Assembly: GCF_003627815.1 (NCBI RefSeq)
Contig: NZ_CP032698.1
Coordinates: forward strand, 7,626,001 to 7,690,000
Direction of reading: 5' to 3'
Source of the DNA: Streptomyces hundungensis
Lineage (GTDB): Bacteria > Actinomycetota > Actinomycetes > Streptomycetales > Streptomycetaceae
DNA length: 64,000 bases
Under the pieces are notes generated by a model. That model saw nothing but the letters and a program-made list of their open reading frames with translations. It was not told the DNA's origin and made no database searches. Positions 62,392 through 64,000 of the stretch are shown one piece after another (the first letter of the stretch is position 1; each line of letters opens with the position of its first letter). A program made the translations under genes and the position numbers.

Positions 62392-62931
62392 TCACTCCAG
62401 TGAACGCAGCATCGCACGGAGCCACTTGAGTTCCGCCGCGCTGGTGGCACGGGCGATCGTGAGGATGCCGCGACGGAACGGATCGTCCAACTCCTCGGCG
62501 CTGACGGGACGTTCACCTTCGTAGAAGAAGCTCGCGGGTTCTTCGAGGAAGGTCAGCCTGCGCCGCAGGACGGCGGCCTGCTCGTCCCGGCCCGGCAGAT
62601 GGCGCAGAAACGCGAGCAGGGTGAACCAGCGGTTCTCGTCGGTGACGTCCAGACGGTCCGGTTCGGCGAGCCGCCGCAGGAGGTCCCGTCGGCCCGCCGG
62701 GGTGAGCGTCAGCATGTGCCGGGGAGCGGCCGCCGTACCCGGCTGGGTCTCGCGCGCCAGCAACCCCGCCTTTTCCAGTCGCTTGATCGCCGGATAGAGC
62801 GTGCTCTCGCCGACCGGACGGACGTGACCGGTGAGCGCGGTGATCCGCTTGCGCAGCTCATAGCCGTGCAGTGGCGCTTCGTAGAGGAATCCCAGGATGG
62901 CGAGTTCGAGCATGCCCACATTCTGCCGCAT
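62392..62931 (-). CDS. PadR-family transcriptional regulator
   Basis: A 179-residue regulator. The N-terminal winged helix is typical of PadR: LELAILGFLYEAPLHGYELRKRI and GESTLYPAIKRLEKAGLLARETQ, then the wing with GRRDLLRRL. The C-terminal helices (residues 100-175) would form the dimer (ENRWFTLLAFLRHLP, ELKWLRAMLRSLE). An inner ATG (MLELAIL) is also possible as start. It diverges from an alpha/beta hydrolase across a 34-bp dyad, its probable operator. Confidence 0.93.
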   Translation of the reverse strand: MRQNVGMLELAILGFLYEAPLHGYELRKRITALTGHVRPVGESTLYPAIKRLEKAGLLARETQPGTAAAPRHMLTLTPAGRRDLLRRLAEPDRLDVTDENRWFTLLAFLRHLPGRDEQAAVLRRRLTFLEEPASFFYEGERPVSAEELDDPFRRGILTIARATSAAELKWLRAMLRSLE

Positions 62932-62949
62932 CCACGGTTGCCTACGAGG

Positions 62950-62983
62950 TACATCGATGGCGTAGTACTACGTCAGCGATGTA
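62950..62983. promoter_or_regulatory. Nested 34-bp dyad, likely PadR operator
   Basis: A perfect 12-bp palindrome CGTAGTACTACG (62961-62972) is nested in a wider inverted repeat with the same centre: TACATCG (62950-62956) and CGATGTA (62977-62983). The spacers differ by two bases on each side, so nearly all of the 34 bp is symmetric. It lies between the divergent PadR and hydrolase genes, where a PadR dimer would be expected to bind and repress both. The hydrolase ribosome site is AGGGGGA at 63071. Confidence 0.85.
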
Positions 62984-63083
62984 TGGTGCGGCGACGCGCG
63001 GAACGCAGCAACCGAGCGGCGGTGCCGGTGATCTGCGACGGCAGTGGCGACGAACGCCGGCGATCAGTGAAGGGGGAGTCTCC

Positions 63084-63887
63084 ATGCGGCAGGCGGAGTT
63101 CGATACGCGCGGCAGCCGGATCCGGTGGACGCAGAGCGAGGGGGAGGGGCCCGCGCTCGTGTATGTGCACGGCCTGGGGTCCATGTCGGCCGTCTATCAC
63201 GCGCACATCGCGGGACATCCCGCCCTCGCGGGCCGGCGACAGCTCTTCGTCGATCTGCCCGGCCATGGCATCAGCGACCGGCCCGCCGACTTCGGCTACA
63301 CCCTGGAGGACCACGCGGACGCCCTCGCGGTCGCTCTGGACACGGCCGGCGTCGCGGGTGCGGAACTGGTGGCGCACAGCATGGGCGGCGCCGTCGCCAT
63401 CGTGCTCGCCGACCGCCGCCCCGACCTGGTCGCCCGGCTTCTGCTGACCGAGGCCAACCTCGACCCACAGCCGGTGCCGACGGCGGGCAGCAGTGGGATC
63501 GCCACGTACACGGAGGCGGAGTTCGTGCGTGGAGGTGGCTTTGTCGAGGTGCTCGCGCGCGTGGGTCCCCTGTGGGCGGCGACCATGCGCCTCGCCGACC
63601 CGCTCGGCCTGCACCGCACGGCCGTCGCCCTCGTGCGCGGTACGCGTCCGACGATGCGCGAACTGTTCATGACAGCCCAGGGGGTTGACCGGACCTACCT
63701 GGTGGGCGGCCTGGACGACGACCTGCCGGGGCGCGCCGCCCTCATCGACTCCGGCGTCCGCGTCGTGACGATTCCGGACGCCGGGCACAACGTCATGTTC
63801 GACAATCCGGCCGCTTTCGTACGAGAAGTGGCCGGGCCGGGCTCGGGTTCCGCCGCTCAGCCCTCGCGGACGGCCACCGCGAGATAG
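63084..63887 (+). CDS. Alpha/beta hydrolase controlled by PadR
   Basis: A 267-residue alpha/beta hydrolase from ATG 63084 behind AGGGGGA. Catalytic marks are LVYVHGLGSMS (oxyanion hole), the nucleophile in VAHSMGGA, and the terminal His in IPDAGHNVMFDNP. The acid is probably the Asp in LVGGLDDDLPG. Cap-domain sequence lies between residues 140 and 200. The divergent PadR gene and shared operator suggest induction by its substrate or by an antibiotic-like compound. The end overlaps the convergent partial gene by 31 bp. Confidence 0.9.
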   Translation: MRQAEFDTRGSRIRWTQSEGEGPALVYVHGLGSMSAVYHAHIAGHPALAGRRQLFVDLPGHGISDRPADFGYTLEDHADALAVALDTAGVAGAELVAHSMGGAVAIVLADRRPDLVARLLLTEANLDPQPVPTAGSSGIATYTEAEFVRGGGFVEVLARVGPLWAATMRLADPLGLHRTAVALVRGTRPTMRELFMTAQGVDRTYLVGGLDDDLPGRAALIDSGVRVVTIPDAGHNVMFDNPAAFVREVAGPGSGSAAQPSRTATAR

Positions 63888-64000
63888 CGCGCGTCCTCGT
63901 CGGCGTACGACAGCAGTCGCCAGCCCGCCGAGGCGAGCAGGGGCCGCAACCGGGGCTCCGCACGCAGGTCGTCGTCGGTGATCGTGCGGCCCTGGCGGGC
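63857..64000 (-). CDS. 3' end of a minus-strand gene, unknown (possibly methyltransferase-like)
   Basis: The last 47 codons of a leftward gene whose start is outside the window. They read GRTITDDDLRAEPRLRPLLA, then SAGWRLLSYADEDARYLAVA and VREG before TGA (63857-63859). The tail vaguely resembles the C-termini of SAM-dependent methyltransferases, but this is a guess. It overlaps the convergent hydrolase stop by 31 bp. Confidence 0.5.
   Translation of the reverse strand, partial: ARQGRTITDDDLRAEPRLRPLLASAGWRLLSYADEDARYLAVAVREG

Noticed and set aside
1..64000. CRISPR arrays, tRNA or rRNA genes
   Set aside because: No regularly spaced repeat-spacer pattern, and no tRNA- or rRNA-like sequence, was recognised. 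The tandem repeats present have no unique spacers.

Overview
The window is high-GC DNA with the codon use, dispersed repeats and gene families of an actinomycete, almost certainly Streptomyces: GC-rich third positions, GTG/TTG starts, ATGA/GTGA stop-start overlaps, receptor-type Ser/Thr kinases, an ECF sigma factor, and DUF899, OsmC and PadR-family genes. No rRNA, tRNA, CRISPR array or intact insertion sequence was seen.

Layout. 1-2.8 kb: end of a Ser/Thr kinase, a repeat-filled gap and a short-chain dehydrogenase. 3-7.5 kb: housekeeping and accessory genes, including a small GlsB-type membrane protein, a membrane protein with a Gly-X-Y N-terminus, OsmC, the thyA-folA pair and a DUF899 protein. 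7.5-24 kb: biosynthetic cluster 1, all on the minus strand. It holds one 4061-residue hybrid NRPS-PKS, then an oxygenase-like protein, two alpha/beta hydrolases and a CPA2 antiporter whose reading frame is broken by an in-frame TGA; a divergent 14-TM MFS exporter starts at 24.7 kb. 26.3-30.6 kb: thiolase, a small membrane protein, and an overlapping trio (small membrane-anchored protein, ECF-like sigma factor, 318-aa partner). 30.7-35.9 kb: a coupled pseudokinase-WD40 / active kinase pair, an AraC regulator and the relic of an oxidoreductase. 36-41.4 kb: small biosynthetic cluster 2, with two stand-alone condensation-fold proteins facing a methyltransferase-ACP-ketosynthase operon. 41.4-45.1 kb: a decayed island with relics of a membrane protein, an FG-GAP protein and a tyrosine recombinase around an intact-looking HNH protein. 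45.1-64 kb: core-like genes, including aldehyde dehydrogenase with its GAF regulator, peptidoglycan amidase, acetamidase/permease, phytase-like esterase, SWIM/SNF2 pair, fatty acid desaturase, MOSC, TrmO-like, and a PadR regulator divergent from a hydrolase with a clear dyad operator.

Function. Cluster 1 reads as formyltransferase - partial condensation fold - adenylation with embedded N-methyltransferase - thiolation - KS-AT-DH-ER-KR-ACP - thioester reductase. By hand the adenylation code reads as glycine-like, so the simplest prediction is N-formyl-N-methylglycine extended once by malonyl-CoA, reduced, and released as an aldehyde. The oxygenase and two hydrolases downstream would tailor it, and the antiporter and MFS pump would handle transport. 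Cluster 2 looks like a stand-alone ACP-tethered acyl chain made or extended by one KS, methylated, and transferred by C-domain-type acyltransferases. Both products are unknown to me.

Limits: all calls come from reading the sequence and translations by eye. Domain edges are approximate, and family names were not checked by any search.
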